Shown here piece by piece: positions 1 through 9,805 of a stretch of 64,000 nucleotides of DNA (its first letter is position 1; the number at the start of each line of letters is the position of its first letter). Origin of the DNA: Emiliania huxleyi CCMP1516 (Eukaryota > Haptophyta > Isochrysidales > Noelaerhabdaceae). A program made the position numbers and the translations under genes. A model generated the notes under the pieces. The model made no database searches. It was not told where the DNA came from and worked only from the letters and a program-made list of their open reading frames with translations. The stretch is taken from assembly GCF_000372725.1 (NCBI RefSeq), contig NW_005198966.1:378247-442246 (forward strand), written 5' to 3'.

Positions 1-347
1 GCACTCGGTCGAGAGCGAGGAGGTGTGGGAGAGCGGCGGCCGGCTGTCGACGAGCAGCACCTAGCGGCGGAGCGGCAAGGCTCTTGGGTGGGACCGGACC
101 GTCAGTGCTCGGTGTGGCGCCGCACCGAGGCGCCGCTGCGCGCGAGGTAGTGCGCGCACGAGACACCAGCGATGCCGGCGCCGCAGACCACAGCGTCGTA
201 GCTGCGTCTGCCGGCCTCGGAGGCGAGCGTGCGGGCGCCGCGGCTCAATGGCGGGAACGAGGCCCGCATCTCTACCACAAAAAGTAAACACCACTTTCTC
301 ACAGCACAATTTCTTCTCAGCACACAGGCTCGGAGTCCACCGCGCAC
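1..347 (-). CDS. FAD-dependent oxidoreductase, 5' end (DMGDH/sarcosine dehydrogenase-like), partial
   Basis: This is the first part of a minus-strand gene that runs off the left edge of the window. Exon 1 ends at 126, and exon 2 covers 1-60 (intron 61-125, donor GT, acceptor CTAG). The joined reading contains a classic dinucleotide-binding start, YDAVVCGAGIAGVSCAHYLA, followed by VLLVDSRPPLSHTSSLSTEC. Both resemble the N-terminus of dimethylglycine/sarcosine dehydrogenase family flavoproteins and the pyruvate dehydrogenase phosphatase regulatory subunit. The preferred start is the ATG at 269, which gives a basic, Ser/Ala-rich leader typical of a mitochondrial presequence; the in-frame ATG at 347 is also possible. 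The family role, oxidising N-methyl amino acids with FAD, is inferred from this N-terminus only, because the catalytic part lies outside the window. Confidence 0.65.
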
Positions 348-591
348 CGCGCTGCGAGCCTGTCGTGTCCCTTGTCAGGAGCAGGAGAGCCCCACCTGTC
401 CCCCTGATCGTTCTTCCAAAATCCAGCTCGTGCAGGTGGGGACCCTGTCCTCGTCCCATCCCTCGTTTGGCGTGTCTGTTTTCTTTCTTTCTTTCTTTAG
501 CACACAGGCTCGACACAGGCACTAGCTCCGAGTAGAGGGGGCGTCCTTGCAGTTAAGGGGAAACCTGGTACGCGGGGCCAACCCTCGGAGG
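348..591. other. Intergenic, with (TTTC)n tract and dispersed-repeat fragment
   Basis: No gene is seen. The stretch holds a TTTC tetranucleotide run (about 481-499) next to CACACAGGCTCGACACAGG. The same bases recur, in either orientation, near 17510 and 61670. The segment before the run resembles the reverse complement of 17760-17820. It is probably a degenerate dispersed repeat. Confidence 0.4.
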
Positions 592-951
592 CTTTCGGCG
601 CTTGATACATAATACGGATACGTAATGCGTAGTACATAGCCCTCTCCGGCGGGCTTTCGGTGCTTGATACATAATACGGATACGTAATGCGTAGTACATA
701 GCCCTCTCCGGCGGGCTTTCGGCGCTTGATACATAATACGGATACGTAATGCGTAGTCCATAGCCCTCCCACGTGCAGGCGCCGCTGAGTGATACATAAT
801 ACGGATACGTAATGCGTAGTCCATAGCCCTCCCACATGCAGGCGCCGCTGAGTGATACATAATACGGATACGTAATGCGTAGTCCATAGCCCTCCCACGT
901 GCAGGCGCCGCTGAGTGATGCATAATACGGATACGTAATGCATAGCTCATA
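592..951. repeat. Satellite, six copies of a 62-63 bp unit
   Basis: The core GATACATAATACGGATACG starts at 604, 666, 728, 791, 854 and 917 (the last copy has one change), giving periods of 62 or 63 bp. Copies 1-2 share one spacer (CTCTCCGGCGGGC) and copies 3-6 another (CTCCCACGTGCAGGCG), so the array has two sub-types and grew in steps. It is AT-richer than its surroundings. It makes open reading frames in all minus frames, which I regard as artefacts. Confidence 0.85.
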
Positions 952-1504
952 GCGCCAATGCGACATCGGCAGCGCTGCACTGTTTGCTGAGACATAAAGG
1001 CGAAAACATCGTACGTATTGCATAAGACACGCTATGGACTATGCATTCGCGCGACGTCTGACCCTGCCAATGCATAGGCAGGACACACGGGTGCATATAG
1101 GGCCGGTACGTATACATAACAGTACTGACCACGTCTCGAACAGATCAGCCTTCTTCTTCAGCTGTGATAGTACTAGCACGCGCCAGTTCGCACCTGTGTC
1201 GAGCCTGTCGGCTGTGAGACTTGGAGCACTTGGAGTGCAGTTGGCAGCCTCACATCCAGGGACGGGGCGCGAGAGAGAGGCACGCCGGCGGAAGGGTTCG
1301 TCTTCGCGGGGCGGGGTGCGCACTGCGCGCCGCGAGGATGAGGAGCTGAGCCAGGGGAGGGTTGGGAAGGGGGGGCGAGGCCGGAGGAGTATGACGGCCT
1401 CTTCGACGGCCCATAAGCAGTGAGAGGGTGAATTCTAGAATTCTTTTATTTACTTCAGCTCCATCCTGTCCTTCACCGTGCTTTCTCCCGCGCTGTGGCA
1501 ATCT
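952..1504. other. Intergenic, decayed satellite and dispersed repeat
   Basis: Scattered TACGTA/TATGCAT fragments up to about 1120 look like decayed satellite. At about 1223-1260 lies a copy of the dispersed motif CACTTGGAGTGCAGT followed by CTCACATCCAGGG. It recurs near 3030, 17690, 32106 (reverse) and 61127. No gene is seen. Confidence 0.4.
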
Positions 1505-2467
1505 ATGGCGTTCAAGGCTCGTGCCCCCTCCACACCTATGGCCTCGCAAAGCTTGTCGCGCTGCCGGCGCGGTCTTGCGGTGGCACGGAATAGCTCGTGC
1601 CCGGCGCATGCGTGGATCGACGCTGTTGCGCCGCTGCTACTCGAGCCACAGATGACATTCATCAACGCTGGCGCCAACAAGGGCTATCAGGTCGCAGAGT
1701 TTCTGCAGCGCTTCCACTCAGCAGCTGCTGCTTCCGCCGGCTGGCGCACCAACGCGGATTGGCTGGCAGCGATCAAGGCGTTCCGGCCGCACGGGGTCCT
1801 CACGTCGTGTGGCGTGTGCATGACGTGCCAGTCGCCAGCCCCAGCCGTCCGCCTGCATGCGCCCTCAGTGCGGGTGCACGCCTTCGAGCTCACTGCGTGC
1901 AACCACTGGCTGCTGAAGAACCTCTTTGAGAGATTGTCTGTCCCAGGGATCGCGCACCACGTCGCCGTCACGAATCGCAGCGGTCTCGTCTACGGACCGC
2001 CGCGCTGCGGAGGCGGCGACGAGGGCGCCTCGGCGCTGATGCGCAATGCGCCTGGCCGGTGGAACAACCCGCAACCGGCCACCTCGGTGGACGACTTCTG
2101 CGCCAAGCACGGGCTGGACAAGGTGCACTGGCTGGCCGTGGACACAGAGGGCTTCGACGCGCTGGTTCTCGAGGGAGCGCAGGCCATGCTGGCATCTCGA
2201 AAAATCGACGTCGTCGAGTTTGAGTACCACGATCGCGTCGGCTACTGGCGCCCGCGCTTCGAAGAGAAGCGCACCCTCAAGAGGTCTCTGGACGCGCTCC
2301 ACGCGGCGGGGTATGAGTGCTTCTGGCAGGGCAACGACGGCCGCCTTGCATCGGTCACGCCCGCGGGCTCGACGTCGTGGTGCTCGCCCGGCGGGGTGGG
2401 CTGGAGCAACCTGGTGTGCTCCAGCGTGCCGCGCATCGTCGCCAAGCTCCAGTCGCTCGCGGTGTGA
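1505..2467 (+). CDS. FkbM-family SAM-dependent methyltransferase
   Basis: This single-exon gene encodes about 320 residues. A SAM-binding motif I (FINAGANKGY) appears near residue 50. An acidic adenosine-binding motif (HAFELTACN) follows. The C-terminal FkbM signature VDTEGFDALVLEGAQAML sits near residue 225 and is followed by IDVVEFEYHD. FkbM enzymes O-methylate sugars, polyketides or other small hydroxylated substrates; the substrate here cannot be read. The first ATG in frame is at 1505; 27 bases upstream the frame is open only from a GTG. The basic, Ser/Arg-rich N-terminus could be a signal or transit segment, but no clear hydrophobic core is seen. A second, unrelated-in-sequence FkbM gene lies 3 kb downstream on the other strand. 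Confidence 0.85.
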   Translation: MAFKARAPSTPMASQSLSRCRRGLAVARNSSCPAHAWIDAVAPLLLEPQMTFINAGANKGYQVAEFLQRFHSAAAASAGWRTNADWLAAIKAFRPHGVLTSCGVCMTCQSPAPAVRLHAPSVRVHAFELTACNHWLLKNLFERLSVPGIAHHVAVTNRSGLVYGPPRCGGGDEGASALMRNAPGRWNNPQPATSVDDFCAKHGLDKVHWLAVDTEGFDALVLEGAQAMLASRKIDVVEFEYHDRVGYWRPRFEEKRTLKRSLDALHAAGYECFWQGNDGRLASVTPAGSTSWCSPGGVGWSNLVCSSVPRIVAKLQSLAV

Positions 2468-2589
2468 CCGTGCAACCCGCGGAAGTTTGGCAGGGGTGCG
2501 GACTAAGACTGGCGCGATGCGGAAATAAGAATCGCAGCAAAAGTAAGGAGTAAAGGTCTAAAGGAGCCGCCCGCCCCCGCACCTAGAGG

Positions 2590-2985
2590 TTAGACAGCGT
2601 CCTAATCTAAATCTGAGGATTGAGGATTGAGGCATCGCGCTTCAGTGAGGCCAAATTGCGCCAAAGTGAGTTTATGGATGTGTGAGAACGGTATACGTAC
2701 GGGACCCCGCGAGGGAGGCACGCGGACCGACTCGTGGGGACTCTGCTGCACGCCGTTCCACACGTTTCTCTCAGCGTGAGCGAGACGTGGAAGAGTGCCA
2801 CCGTCGGGTAGCTGGGACGGGTGGCCCAGAGCATCAGAGTACAAACAAAACAACTCTCTCTCAGAGTATTGCAATAACTGAGTAAGTAGGCCGTCGTGGT
2901 CGCGGCGAGCCAAAGAAAGATCGACTTGCATATCGATTTCGACTCGACGGGCGCATGCAGGCATCACGTCTCCATTGATTGGCCA
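2590..2985 (+). repeat. Dispersed ~400 bp repeat, copy 1 (inverted copy at 42447-42870)
   Basis: Read backwards, this block matches 42447-42870 through several landmarks: CGTGATGCCTGCATGCGCCC, GCTCGCCGCGACCACGACGG, GGTGGCACTCTTCCACGTCT and CACACATCCATAAACTCACT. The two copies are in opposite orientation, 40 kb apart. Copy 1 carries extra bases in places. I see no coding content; it is probably a non-autonomous transposable element. Confidence 0.7.
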
Positions 2986-3165
2986 TTGCTCGCGCCTTAC
3001 ACGCGCAACGGGACGTGAAAGCCCGGGAGCACTTGGAGCACTTGGAGTGCAGTCATCAATCGCACGCCCAGGACCGGGGAGCTAAGAAGCGCAAACACTT
3101 TGCGGAATTTTCTTCTTTTAATTTAACACGTGTCTCGTCGGGGCATCCACAAGATTGATACCCAA

Positions 3166-3828
3166 ATGAATACATTCGGCCCGCCCGCGTTCGCCATGGC
3201 CGTCATCTTGGCTCAGTCGTTCATCACCACGGCGGCGGCGACGATCACCGTGTCGCGCAGAGCTTGTGCCGTGGCCGCCGGAGCTTGTGCCGTGGCCGCC
3301 GGAGCTTGTGCCGTGGCCGCACCTCGGCGTAGCGACGCCGGCGGCTGTGAGGCTGCGGTCATGACACAGAAGCAGTATGTCTATCGGGCAAATCTTTGCC
3401 AGCTCAACACACACCGGCTGCTCACCTCCCTGGTGCAAACCTGCTCGGAGGATGCCAAGCTGCATGCAGTCGTCATGTCGGCGGCGCCTGGAGGAGGCAA
3501 CCCATACCTGTGGGGCGTGAGGGGTGGCAGCTTTCGTGAGTGGAAGTTTCACGTCTTCGGTTTGCTGACAGATGCACGAGGTCAGCACCACGTCCTTGAT
3601 CTCGACAGCACGCTGCCGTGGCCAACGAGTGGGGCAGCTTGGGTGGAAGGTGCGCTACGCTACCCCGGAGCGAGGCTCTTTCGTGTTGTCAGCGCTCCCC
3701 AGTTCCTTGAGAGTGGCCTTACCGCCAACTTCATTGACGAGTTTGTCTCTCTCGAGGCCTCTAATTACGGCCAGGTCATGAGCGAGCGCGAGTTTGCAGC
3801 CGCACTGGTTGCGGGACGAGCCTTCTAG
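3166..3828 (+). CDS. NTAQ1: Protein N-terminal glutamine amidohydrolase-like (NTAQ1 family)
   Basis: The product is about 220 residues. NTAQ1 deamidates N-terminal Gln to Glu, the first step of one branch of the Arg/N-degron pathway. The core aligns by eye with the family. VYRANLCQLN carries the expected catalytic Cys, WKFHVFGLL the catalytic His, and VLDLDSTLPWP the catalytic Asp. FRVVSAPQFLES and NYGQVMSEREF match the C-terminal blocks. The family's usual Asp-Arg-Ser-His-Met segment is replaced by unrelated residues, so activity is not certain. The N-terminus is odd: the seven-residue unit GACAVAA is repeated from a tandem 21-bp DNA repeat (about 3260-3320). ATG 3166 is the first in frame; ATGs at 3196 and 3361 are alternatives, and the last would give a family-length protein. 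Confidence 0.6.
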   Translation: MNTFGPPAFAMAVILAQSFITTAAATITVSRRACAVAAGACAVAAGACAVAAPRRSDAGGCEAAVMTQKQYVYRANLCQLNTHRLLTSLVQTCSEDAKLHAVVMSAAPGGGNPYLWGVRGGSFREWKFHVFGLLTDARGQHHVLDLDSTLPWPTSGAAWVEGALRYPGARLFRVVSAPQFLESGLTANFIDEFVSLEASNYGQVMSEREFAAALVAGRAF

Positions 3829-5662
3829 GTAGGCGCCGGACGGGCCGCTGCTGAGCGCTGCTGGCAGCCGCAGGCAGGAGGCCAGCCGCATATTCCATAT
3901 ACACACAGGTGCCCGGAGCTCGCATGGGGTTCGTTCGGAGTGTATGCACCGCTCCCTGCTTGTGTTAGATTTTTCGCAATACCAAGCAAGTCAAATGATG
4001 AGTTGCGGGTGTGTGGTGAGGCTGCCGCGCGCCCGCATGCCCAGCCTCACGCAAGAACACATCACTGAAGCTTCGGTCTTCTTTCTGGCGCGCCTGTCAG
4101 AGAAAATTCAAAAGCACGTTCAGTTACAAGAAGGATTTCCTCAGCACCCATGATTCCGGGCAAGAACGCCACGTAACCCATAATGTTCCGGGTCTTGGTG
4201 AGCCTACTCTCGAGGCGTTTGACGCTCAAGCCGCTGGGGCCGGGGGGCGCCCCCCTCGATCGACCCTGCCTATACGTGAAGCCGGCGGGTGCCCCGAGGG
4301 GGGCTATGGGTAAGGTGTTGCTCGCGCTGCGCGCGGCAAAAAAGCTACCGTGTACGCGAATACTGACGCGAATAGCGCCGCTGCGAGCAGTGCACTGTAC
4401 TGCAAGCAGCGGCGGATGGGAACCCGCAAGGCCCATCGGAAGCGCGTCAAATCATGCTTCATTCATGGCAAAGCTTGGCTCGGCGGCACCAACATGGCGT
4501 GAGCGAGGGTGCGAGCGGTGCGTCGTGCGGAGCGGGAGCGCGGCGCGCGGACGCGCCGGAACCATCGATCATCGGTACGTCCTCTTCCACGGCGGGCGAG
4601 AGCGCCCTCGGCGGCGGCGCGTCGAGCAGCCGCATTCTCCTTGGACCTCTTGGCAGCGGCAGCAGCGGCAGCAGCGGCAGCAAGCTGCGCTGGGCTCCGT
4701 CCCTTGCCCGTCATATACATACCTACGATTGGCGCCAAATGCGATGCGAACCGCGAATCAGCGCGCCAAAACGCCCCAATCCGCGCGCTGCATCAGGCCG
4801 TGCAAGGCGAGCAGCCGCCTCCACCGGTGACCGAGCAACCCGACGGCGGCAAGCAAATATTGCGATCGGGGCGAACCGGATCGTAACATTTGGCGTGGAG
4901 AGGCGGTGCGAGGCGTGCGTGGAGGCGCGCGAGCGGCGGGAGAGCAATGCGCGGTGCGTCGGGTGGCATGGCGAAGGCGGCGACGGCGAGGAGGCGAGGA
5001 AATTCCGCAATGCACCGTGAGCGTCGATTTCTCGGGCCTTGTGCAGGATCTCGTGGCGAATCTCGTGTGTGCATGCGTTTCATTTGTGTCGTGCCGTGTT
5101 CGCCGTGTTCGCCGTGTTCGCCGTGTTCGCCGTGTTCGCCGGGTGGTGCCGGGTGGTGCCGGGTGGTGCCGGGTGGTGCCGGGTGGTGCCGGGTGGTGCC
5201 GGGTGGTGCCGGGTGGTGCCGGGTGGTGCTGGGCGAAATCGGTGACCTGAGCTCAAAATCGCTCAAGATCGCTTCGCTTGACCCCGCTGCTCTATGCCTT
5301 GCGCGGCTTGAAACAACCCCCGTTAGTAGGTGAGCGGTCCGGCGCGGCCCCGGAGACCTCCACCGACCTTCGCGGGTTGTTTTGCGCGGGAGAGAGGCCC
5401 GCCCGTAGCGTGTACGTTAGCTGCCCTTTTCGCAACGCCGGCCGAAGGCAAGGCAACGCAAGGCAAGGCAAGGCAAGGCAAGGCAGAAGACCCCGCACCC
5501 GGGATCCCGGGACCCTCAGGCGTGACGCGCTAGCTTTCTAACCATCCCTACAATTGTATCGTAAAGCCGTACTCAAGAGAGAGCGCAAAGGAGGACCTTT
5601 GAGCTTTGTCCATCACGTCAGTGTACTCGAAGTGTACGTGGCCAGTGCGTGCACCGAGCTGC
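3829..5662. other. Gene-free stretch with minisatellites
   Basis: No convincing gene is seen. The region holds a (CGTGTTCGC)n block of about five units (5093-5140), immediately followed by nine units of GGGTGGTGCC (5141-5230), and an AGGCA pentamer run (5453-5483). Long open frames across these blocks are repeat artefacts. The 3' ends of the flanking genes face each other, so it is a convergent intergenic region. Confidence 0.5.
5141..5230. repeat. Minisatellite, nine 10-bp units
   Basis: Nine near-perfect copies of GGGTGGTGCC follow five copies of a 9-bp unit (CGTGTTCGC). The shift from one unit to the other is abrupt, at 5140/5141. Confidence 0.9.
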
Positions 5663-6880
5663 TCACGGGACGCCGTTGCGATTGACCCAGATCTCGTTGA
5701 GACGCGACGGGCCAGAGTACGCGGCGTGATCAAAGCCCTGTGCGCGCAGCAGGCTGCGTATTTGCTCGTTGACGGACTCGATGAGGAAGACGGACACGTG
5801 GATGGCCCAATCCATGCCCTCGAGCACCGAGAGCTCGGCGCCCTCGACGTCGAGCGACCAGAAGTCAACGCGCGCCACGCCCATCGCCTTGAGCACGCGC
5901 CCAATCGGCACCGCGCGCACGCGATAGCTGTCGCCGCCCGCGCCGCCGATTACCTTGCCGCAGCATCCGTGCCCCGAGAAGCTGAGCGTCTGTGTGCTCG
6001 CGCCAAGCGCCGCCTCGAGACGCCATGCGAGCGGGCGGCGCGTGAAGAGGCCCGCAAAGTTGAGAGGCGACGCCTCGACCATCAGCCCGCGCCACCCGAG
6101 GTGACGCTCAAAGAAGAGCGAGTTCGAGCCGTCCGCGGCGCCGTTGAGCCCGCCGACCTCGATGAAAAATCCGTCGCGCTTCTGGGCAAAGTACGTGCGG
6201 TAAATGTGGTGCGCGTCTGCGAGAAAGTAGTGCTTGGCAAAGTCGGACTCGTACACAGTGCGCTCGTGCGCGGGCGCGGACACATCGGGCGCGACCACGA
6301 CGCTCGCGCTCGCGGCCGCGACGGGCGCGTACAGCAGCAGCGGCGCGTCTGGGTCCGCCTCGACAAGCACTTTTCGCAGGCTCAGCCGGCGCAGCCGCTG
6401 CTCGGCTTGCTGCAGGCGGCGCTGCGGCGCGGGTGCGAGTGTGCACTCCAGGGAGGAGCAGCTCAAAGCCTGCACGCCGCCCGCGTACACGCTCGCCTTT
6501 GGCTCACGCAGCAGCCGAGCCGTGCACACGACACTCGAGAGGTTTTGAGCTGCCAGGGCTGAGGCTGCACGGCGTGGCATGAAGAGGTCAGCGTCGCCAA
6601 ACGAGAGCAGTGTTGAGTGGCCGTAGCCGCGCGCTTGGCAGTCGAGCCGAGAGGCTGCGCAATTGACTGCGCTGCAGCGTGGCCACCGGGCACACAAGTC
6701 CACTGCCTGCTTTCTCGGAAATGAGCACTGGCCAGGTACTGGCGGAGGGTCCATGCACCCTCGCTGCTTGCCGCCGGTGAGACAGCGACCGACGCAGTCG
6801 GCCTTGTGTGCCGGTATGCACGCGACATCGGTGTCCTCGACAATCGAGGCGGAGAGCAGGAGCGTGTAGAGGGCCGACAT
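5663..6880 (-). CDS. Secreted or membrane-anchored FkbM-like methyltransferase
   Basis: A 405-residue single-exon gene. The N-terminus (LYTLLLSASIVEDTDVACI) is weakly hydrophobic and could be a signal peptide. It is followed by a Cys-rich segment of about 80 residues, which suggests a lumenal or extracellular location. The methyltransferase fold begins near residue 235: FFIEVGGLNGAADGSNSLF (motif I), then WRGLMVEASPLNFAGL, and near residue 350 the FkbM signature VDFWSLDVEGAELSVLEGMD. The start is the ATG at 6880. The Cys-rich N-terminal region is not part of the usual FkbM domain and distinguishes this enzyme from the gene at 1505. The substrate is unknown; glycan methylation is an inference from the family. 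Confidence 0.85.
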   Translation of the reverse strand: MSALYTLLLSASIVEDTDVACIPAHKADCVGRCLTGGKQRGCMDPPPVPGQCSFPRKQAVDLCARWPRCSAVNCAASRLDCQARGYGHSTLLSFGDADLFMPRRAASALAAQNLSSVVCTARLLREPKASVYAGGVQALSCSSLECTLAPAPQRRLQQAEQRLRRLSLRKVLVEADPDAPLLLYAPVAAASASVVVAPDVSAPAHERTVYESDFAKHYFLADAHHIYRTYFAQKRDGFFIEVGGLNGAADGSNSLFFERHLGWRGLMVEASPLNFAGLFTRRPLAWRLEAALGASTQTLSFSGHGCCGKVIGGAGGDSYRVRAVPIGRVLKAMGVARVDFWSLDVEGAELSVLEGMDWAIHVSVFLIESVNEQIRSLLRAQGFDHAAYSGPSRLNEIWVNRNGVP

Positions 6881-6989
6881 GTGCGCACCAACCAGCGACG
6901 TCGCGCGCGCGCGCGCGAGAGAGAGAGAGGACCGAGCCGCCGACCGACCGAGCCGCCGACGAGATCAGAATTTACAACCGCTCCCTGGC

Positions 6990-7234
6990 CTCTGCCAGGG
7001 GCCCCTCCACTCGCCTGCACCTGCTCGAACCCTGAGCACTGTGCAGCGTTGCACGCGTTGCATGAATGCACGTTGAGTTGTACGAAGGTGGTAGTAATTA
7101 TTGTCTTGAGTATTGCGCGTCTCTCGACCGAGAGCGCTAGCCTCTACCCCTTCGGTCCGTCGAAAATCTCGGCGCGGCAGATGCGACGCCGAGACTGACA
7201 CTCCCTGGTGGTGGGCTGCTGAGCCTCCCCCACA
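6990..7234 (+). repeat. 245-bp direct repeat, copy 1 (copy 2 at 7692-7938)
   Basis: The two copies are almost identical from TCTGCCAGGGGCCCCTCCAC to GCTGCTGAGCCTCCCCCAC, 702 bp apart. Copy 2 has a few-base insertion near its end. Near-identity indicates a recent duplication. The long minus-strand frame shared by both copies follows from that identity and shows no recognisable domain. Confidence 0.85.
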
Positions 7235-8090
7235 CACGAGAACACCACAGGGACACCCGTGACACCCTAGACAACACATGCCACGAGGCGGGCTTCCTAA
7301 GTCGTGAACATCGGGTTGCTGCGCGGCGGGTCAACCCCATTATGCGCAGTCATCCAGATGTCATCTGCACCTAAGACAGTCGCCGGCGTGGGCGGGAGGG
7401 GCGACTGTATCTGGTAGGCGCGGTAGCGGTAGACAGGCAAGCCACAGCTGGCAAGATGTCGATCGCCATAGAGACCTTGCTCGAGCCGCGGCGGGGCCCT
7501 GAAAGTGGAGCGTGTCAGGATCGGCTGCTCGGCTGTGAACTGACCTCGCTGTGAATGTCACCGCCGTCACAGACACTATTGTCCATGAATGGTAAGACTG
7601 ATAGTAGAGTAGAATCGGGTCGAGCGACCGGCCAGTCGACCGTCCCCTCCCCTCAGCAGAGCGGGCGAGAATCCTAACGGATTCACGCCTCCTCTGCCAG
7701 GGGCCCCTCCACTCACCTGCACCTGCTCGAACCCTGAGCACTGTGCAGCGTTGCACGCGTTGCATGAATGCACGTTGAGTTGTACGAAGGTGGTAGTAAT
7801 TATTGTCTTGAGTATTGCGCGTCTCTCGACCGAGAGCGCTAGCCTCTACCCCTTCGGTCCGTCGAAAATCTCGGCGCGGCAGATGCGACGCCGAGACTGA
7901 CGAAACCTCCCTGTGGTGGGCTGCTGAGCCTCCCCCACGCTCGGCCTTTGATTGGTTTCTCCACTGCACAATGCCTTCCCCTAGCACACACCCCAATCTA
8001 AAATTTATCTATTCAATTGAACCAGGTAAGTTCACGAGTCAACGCACAAGCGGTACGTTCGCGAATCTTGATCGCTAGCGGACGCACCGG

Positions 8091-9345
8091 GATCGTGTAC
8101 TGTCTAGCAACGACGGCTGGCCACACGCAAAAGCACTCATACGGGCAGGCGACGGTGCTCTCACTGTTGCTTGTGGCTATGAGAGGTGGCGTCTGGTGAG
8201 GACCTCTCCGTGAGGACCTCCGGCAGTGAGGACCTCTCGCTGTGAGGACCTCTGAAGGGCGTCTTAACTACGCCTGGCGCCCGGCCGCTCATACGCAAGC
8301 ACTGAGGTCTTGCCACATAATGGCGTGAATCCTAGCGACAGGACCGGCGCGGGGGCGTTGCAAGCGTTGTGTCTCCAAGGACGGAGCGCGTGTGCTATCT
8401 AGATATCGAGCTCCAGCATTATCGAGAGAGTAGTGCATGATCTTCCAGTATCGAGAGTGTAGTGCGGGCTTGAGCTCCAGCTTGTTACGTTTCTCCTTCT
8501 TCTTCATCCTTTAGTCCTTGTCTGTGGGAGTTGGTGCGGACCAACCTTCACAGCTCACAGCGCTCAACTACCGCCAAAAATGTTTCTTCTCTGTGAGCTC
8601 ACTAGCTAGAGGCCGTCATCGCATCCTGGAGGTCTAGCACAGTGACAGCTGGCCACACGCACAAGCGCTCCCGGGCAGACGACAGGGCTCTCACTTTTGC
8701 TTGTGGCTATGCGAGGTCTGGTGAGGACCTTTCCGTGAGGACCTCCGGCAGCGAGGACCTCTCGCTGTGAGGACCTGCTCTGCATGCAGGGGCGGCGTCT
8801 TAACTACGCCTGGCGCCCGGCCGCTCCACAAGCACGCAAGCACTCAGGTCTTGCCACATAATGGCGTGAATCGTAGCGACAGGACCGGCGTGGGGGCGTT
8901 GCAGGCGTGTGTCTCCAAGCAAGGAGACGAAGCGCGTGGTGCTATCTAGATACCCATGAAATCAAGAGGAACTTCCATTTGTGCTGGAGATCAGCCTAAA
9001 CAAAAAACTTTGCAATTCACCAGGATCGTGTACTGTCTAGCACAACGACAGCTGGCCACACGCACAAGCGCTCCCACGGGCAGGCTTCTGTTGTCTGTTG
9101 CGGCGACAGGTCTGGTGAGGACCTCTCCGTGACGGACCTCGGCCGGCTGTGTGAGGACCTCTCGCTGAGGACCTCTGCATGCAGGGGCGGCGTCTTAACT
9201 ACGCCTGGGCGCCCGGCCGCTCCACAAGCACGCAAGCACTCAGGTCTTGCCACATAATGGCATGAACCGTAGCGACAGGACCGGCGCGGGGGCGTTGCAG
9301 GCGTGTGTCTCCAATTACGGAGCGCGTGTGTGCCGGATACTCCAA
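8091..9345 (+). repeat. Three tandem ~320 bp repeats with internal GAGGACCT octamers
   Basis: Copies lie at about 8091-8409, 8632-8953 and 9022-9345. Landmarks are GCTGGCCACACGC (8116, 8648, 9051), GGCGTCTTAACTACGCCTGG and CTTGCCACATAATGGC. Within each copy GTGAGGACCTC recurs about four times, forming a local cluster of short direct repeats. GAAATCAAGAG follows copies 2 and 3. No coding content is seen; a transposon or regulatory origin cannot be told apart here. Confidence 0.8.
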
Positions 9346-9805
9346 TGAAATCAAGAGAACTTCCTTTATCGAGACAGTAGTGGGGCATGTACACCAGTTG
9401 CGGGAAGCAGCAACTTGTGGATCTGAGGTTATATGTAACCTCTGTGTGAACGGCGCTCGGAAAAGGCTCCCTGTGCTCGTCGTGGTTAGCTCCTGCACGC
9501 GCTTTCTACCTTGTCCTTTTCACCTCCAGTCGTGGACACCCGGCGCCATGCAGCAGCTCGCCGACGCCCTCCAGGCCCTGCTCTGCTGCGTCTCCTGCTG
9601 CCCAGCGTCGCGAGGGGGAGACGAGAGGCCGGCCCGGAAGGCGCACGACGACGTGCGCTATGGCTGGTTGATTTCTTTTCTCGCCTCGCAGGAGTGCTTA
9701 GGCGGCTCCCGTGGTTCCCCGGGAGTTGAATTCTTTTTCGCGATGATGTCAGACGCTGTCACGCCGACTGCTGCTCGTCGTCGTCGTTGAGACGGACGAG
9801 GGAAG

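Larger units (their letters stand above)
6881..9805. other. Gene-poor repeat region
   Basis: No gene is supported. The stretch is built from two families of direct repeats, listed separately, plus a (GC)n/(GA)n run (about 6903-6928). Near 9694-9745 lies a fragment of the dispersed GCTTAGGCGGCTCC / GAATTCTTTTTCGCG module, which also occurs at 18103, 30055, 33340 and 59683. Confidence 0.5.

Noticed and set aside
497-1023. Long minus-strand open frames repeating YALRIRIMY-type peptides
   Set aside because: They are the six-copy satellite read in three frames. The unit length of 62-63 bp shifts the frame between copies, and no selection for one frame is visible.
5039-5333. Open frames rich in GGAGWCRVVP on + and HHPAPPGTTR on -
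   Set aside because: Produced by the 10-bp minisatellite at 5141-5230; both strands stay open.
7361-7996. 211-residue minus-strand frame with a paralogous-looking frame at 6965-7279
   Set aside because: The similarity is simply the 245-bp DNA repeat. No domain is present, and the frame runs through unrelated sequence on both sides.
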